From NCBI GenBank assembly GCA_948663505.1, contig CAPNAQ010000074.1, forward strand, positions 1 through 8,666: DNA of 8,666 bases. The letters run 5' to 3'. Every line of letters begins with the position of its first letter. Position 1 is the stretch's first letter. The DNA comes from an uncultured Clostridia bacterium (GTDB taxonomy: Bacteria; Bacillota; Clostridia; TANB77; CAG-508). The notes beneath the pieces were generated by a model that saw nothing but the letters and a program-made list of their open reading frames with translations, had not been told where the DNA came from and did no database searches. Shown here in pieces: positions 6,808 to 8,666 of the stretch. A program made the position numbers and the translations under genes.

Positions 6808-8534
6808 ACATTCAAAGTTTTATTATGAGTATATATAACCATACCTGGTTTAGCTCCAGATGGCTTTTTTACAAACTTAACTTCACAATAATCGACAGGA
6901 ACATTTGAAGAATTTTTTGCTTTACTATGTCTAGCAGCTATTTTAGCAACCTTTATTAAAATGTCATCACTTGGGTAAGGTGTATTATTCTCAATTCTTA
7001 AAATTGTATGGCTACCATGAAAGTCTTTGGTATGAAACCATAAGTCATTTTTATTTGCATATTTTAAAGATAAATAATCATTTTCTTTGTTATTTCTTCC
7101 AACTAAAACAGTATATCCATCAATTGTATATTTTATTGGATTAAATGATACAGTTTTATTTTTAGTAAATTTTGATTTTTTTACTTTAGACTTCTTTGAA
7201 TTTGAATTAGTAGTCTTTATAGTAGTTTCTTTAAAAATATCATTTTCAGAAATTTCTTCAAAAATTTCGGTTACTTCTTCTAAAGAACTACAATTTTCTA
7301 ATTCATATACAACACTTTCAATATAATTAAGTTCTTTTAAAGTTTCTTTTTTTTGTTCAGATACTATTTCCAAAGCATTTTTTAATTTGGAATATTTTTT
7401 GAAAAATCTTTTTGCATTAATACTTGGAGAGTATTTGTTATCTAGTTTTATTTTGACTTTTTTATTGTTATCATAATAATTTTCTAATTCAATTTCTTCC
7501 ATATTTTTATTAGGGATTTTGTATAAATTAGCAGTAATAAGTTCACCATAAACTCGATATTTATCCATATCATCACATTCTTGCAGCTTCTCATTTATAT
7601 TTGAAAGCCTTTTATTATATTTTTTTAATGTATCTAAGATTAATTTTAAGAGAGTATTTCTATAATTTTTAAATGTTTCATTTGTTTCTTTACTAAAATA
7701 AAAATCATCTAAAAAGAAGTTTAATGTAAAAATTTCATTTGTTTGTTTAGGAATTAGAACGTAATCTTTTACAATTCCTTGTTCATTTTCTATTTTTTCA
7801 AATGATAAATTTTTTGTTCCTATTCTATTAATTATATCATTTATATAATTAAAAATTAGATTTATGCTATCATCTGATACTTTTGTGATGTTTAATTTTT
7901 TTATAATTTCGTTTATAAAGTTTTTGGATATCCCATTAAATGTATTTGAAATACAAATAGGTAATTCATTAATATCTGTAGTATTTATATATTTTTTGAA
8001 ATCATTGTAATCTTTTAAATCTAAAAAGTTGTTTTTATTTGATGTAGGAAAAGTGTATTTTGTGTGTGGTAAAATATCTCTATAATTTTCATCTTTTTCT
8101 TTTATATGTCTTAGACTATCAACTATGATATTTACTTCATCTAATAAAATAATATTACTGTGTTTTCCCATTAATTCTATTACTAATTTTTTTGATATGA
8201 TGTCATCTAGGTCATCAAATCCTTCAAATTCTATTATTATTAATCTTTCTAAATCAAATGTTATTATATTTTTTAGTTTTAAACCTATTAGATGTTTTCT
8301 TAACAACATACAGAAATTAGGTGCTTCTTGTGGATTTGGTTTTGTTTTTGTTGTTAGGTTTATTCTGCAGTTTTGTGCTTCTATACATACATTTAAAGCA
8401 TAGTTTTTTCCATCTTTATACATTCCTAATATAATTGTGTTTTTGTTTGGTTGATATATTTTATCTATTCTTGAATCCCTTAATTCTAATAATTCCTCTG
8501 TTATTGCTTTTGTTACGATTCCATCAAATGCCAT
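6804..8534 (-). CDS. rqcH: Ribosome quality control protein RqcH (NFACT / FbpA family)
   Basis: The bacterial Rqc2/NEMF homologue. It binds stalled 50S subunits carrying peptidyl-tRNA and recruits tRNA-Ala to add alanine tails that mark the chain for degradation; older annotations call it fibronectin-binding protein A. I choose ATG 8534 (MAFDGIVTKA) because AAAGGA ends nine bases upstream and the family begins this way; an ATG at 8543 directly abuts that site. The product has 576 residues, close to the family norm. NFACT-N shows DSRIDKIYQP, RINLT, APNFCMLLRKHL and MGKHSNIILLD. The tRNA-contact Asp-Arg pair of B. subtilis RqcH appears here as E96-R97 (DLERL). Lys/Glu-rich helices (about 290-430) form the coiled-coil arm. 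A basic linker (about 440-460) precedes NFACT-R, with LVGRNNKENDYL, DLWFHTKDFHGSH, ARHSKAKNSS, VPVDY and VKKPSGAKPGMVIY. It ends at KTLNV, a few residues short, where repeat unit 4 supplies the stop. It is convergent with mutS. Confidence 0.95.
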   Translation of the reverse strand: MAFDGIVTKAITEELLELRDSRIDKIYQPNKNTIILGMYKDGKNYALNVCIEAQNCRINLTTKTKPNPQEAPNFCMLLRKHLIGLKLKNIITFDLERLIIIEFEGFDDLDDIISKKLVIELMGKHSNIILLDEVNIIVDSLRHIKEKDENYRDILPHTKYTFPTSNKNNFLDLKDYNDFKKYINTTDINELPICISNTFNGISKNFINEIIKKLNITKVSDDSINLIFNYINDIINRIGTKNLSFEKIENEQGIVKDYVLIPKQTNEIFTLNFFLDDFYFSKETNETFKNYRNTLLKLILDTLKKYNKRLSNINEKLQECDDMDKYRVYGELITANLYKIPNKNMEEIELENYYDNNKKVKIKLDNKYSPSINAKRFFKKYSKLKNALEIVSEQKKETLKELNYIESVVYELENCSSLEEVTEIFEEISENDIFKETTIKTTNSNSKKSKVKKSKFTKNKTVSFNPIKYTIDGYTVLVGRNNKENDYLSLKYANKNDLWFHTKDFHGSHTILRIENNTPYPSDDILIKVAKIAARHSKAKNSSNVPVDYCEVKFVKKPSGAKPGMVIYTHNKTLNV

Positions 8535-8666
8535 TTTATTCATTCCTTTCGTATTATATGATTATATATAATAACATATTTTGGATTTGCAAGCTATAGT
8601 ATTTTATTTTTAATTTTTGGTTTTTTGCAAAAATATATTATTAAGAAAAAAAGATATATTTTTTCT

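Noticed and set aside
7087..8403. Plus-strand open frames inside rqcH
   Set aside because: They are antisense shadows of a conserved gene, with no domains and no ribosome binding sites.
8544..8666. Possible rqcH promoter elements on the minus strand (TTGCAA at 8592-8587, TATAAT at 8566-8561 or 8558-8553)
   Set aside because: No pair has good spacing (20 bp or more), and the region is so AT-rich that TATAAT-like strings are expected by chance.

Overview
The window looks like chromosomal DNA from a low-GC, probably spore-forming or formerly spore-forming member of the Clostridia, perhaps an uncultured gut lineage. The reasons are the very AT-rich sequence, strong A/T-ending codon use, GGAGG-type ribosome binding sites, TTG starts, and the genes themselves (spoIIIAA, the miaB-mutS pair, RqcH). 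TGA is an ordinary stop here. The species cannot be named from the sequence alone.

Left part (37-1689): a VanW-domain membrane-anchored protein lies on the minus strand and is split by one extra base at 274. Divergent from it is spoIIIAA, an ATPase of the mother-cell SpoIIIA channel. It has intact Walker motifs but a shortened C-terminus, and it lacks the usual spoIIIAB-AH genes downstream. Middle part (1743-2393): a perfect TTGACA-17-TATAAT promoter drives a 56-residue single-pass membrane protein of unknown function, followed by rpmE (zinc-type ribosomal protein L31), a terminator, and a 10-bp inverted repeat built on TTACTAGT.

Right part (2473-8534): miaB (tRNA methylthiotransferase) and mutS (mismatch repair) form the conserved co-directional pair, and rqcH (ribosome quality control, NFACT family) converges on mutS from the other strand. 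mutL, often the next gene after mutS, is not in the window.

The most notable structure is a family of four near-identical 29-bp GC-rich hairpin units (3948-3976, 3990-4018, 6648-6676, 6779-6807), arranged as two inverted pairs on either side of mutS. Three units sit at the 3' ends of miaB, mutS and rqcH, all in the same orientation relative to their gene. The TGA inside the repeat motif serves as the stop codon of rqcH, and a tandem partial copy of the motif provides the stop of miaB. The second pair has the form of a REP/BIME-like or MITE-like element of about 160 bp. The unit before mutS ends two bases before its ribosome binding site.

Functionally the window is mainly translation and genome maintenance (L31, tRNA modification, stalled-ribosome rescue, mismatch repair), next to a possibly decaying sporulation/envelope segment. 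No tRNA, rRNA, CRISPR array or transposase gene was seen.
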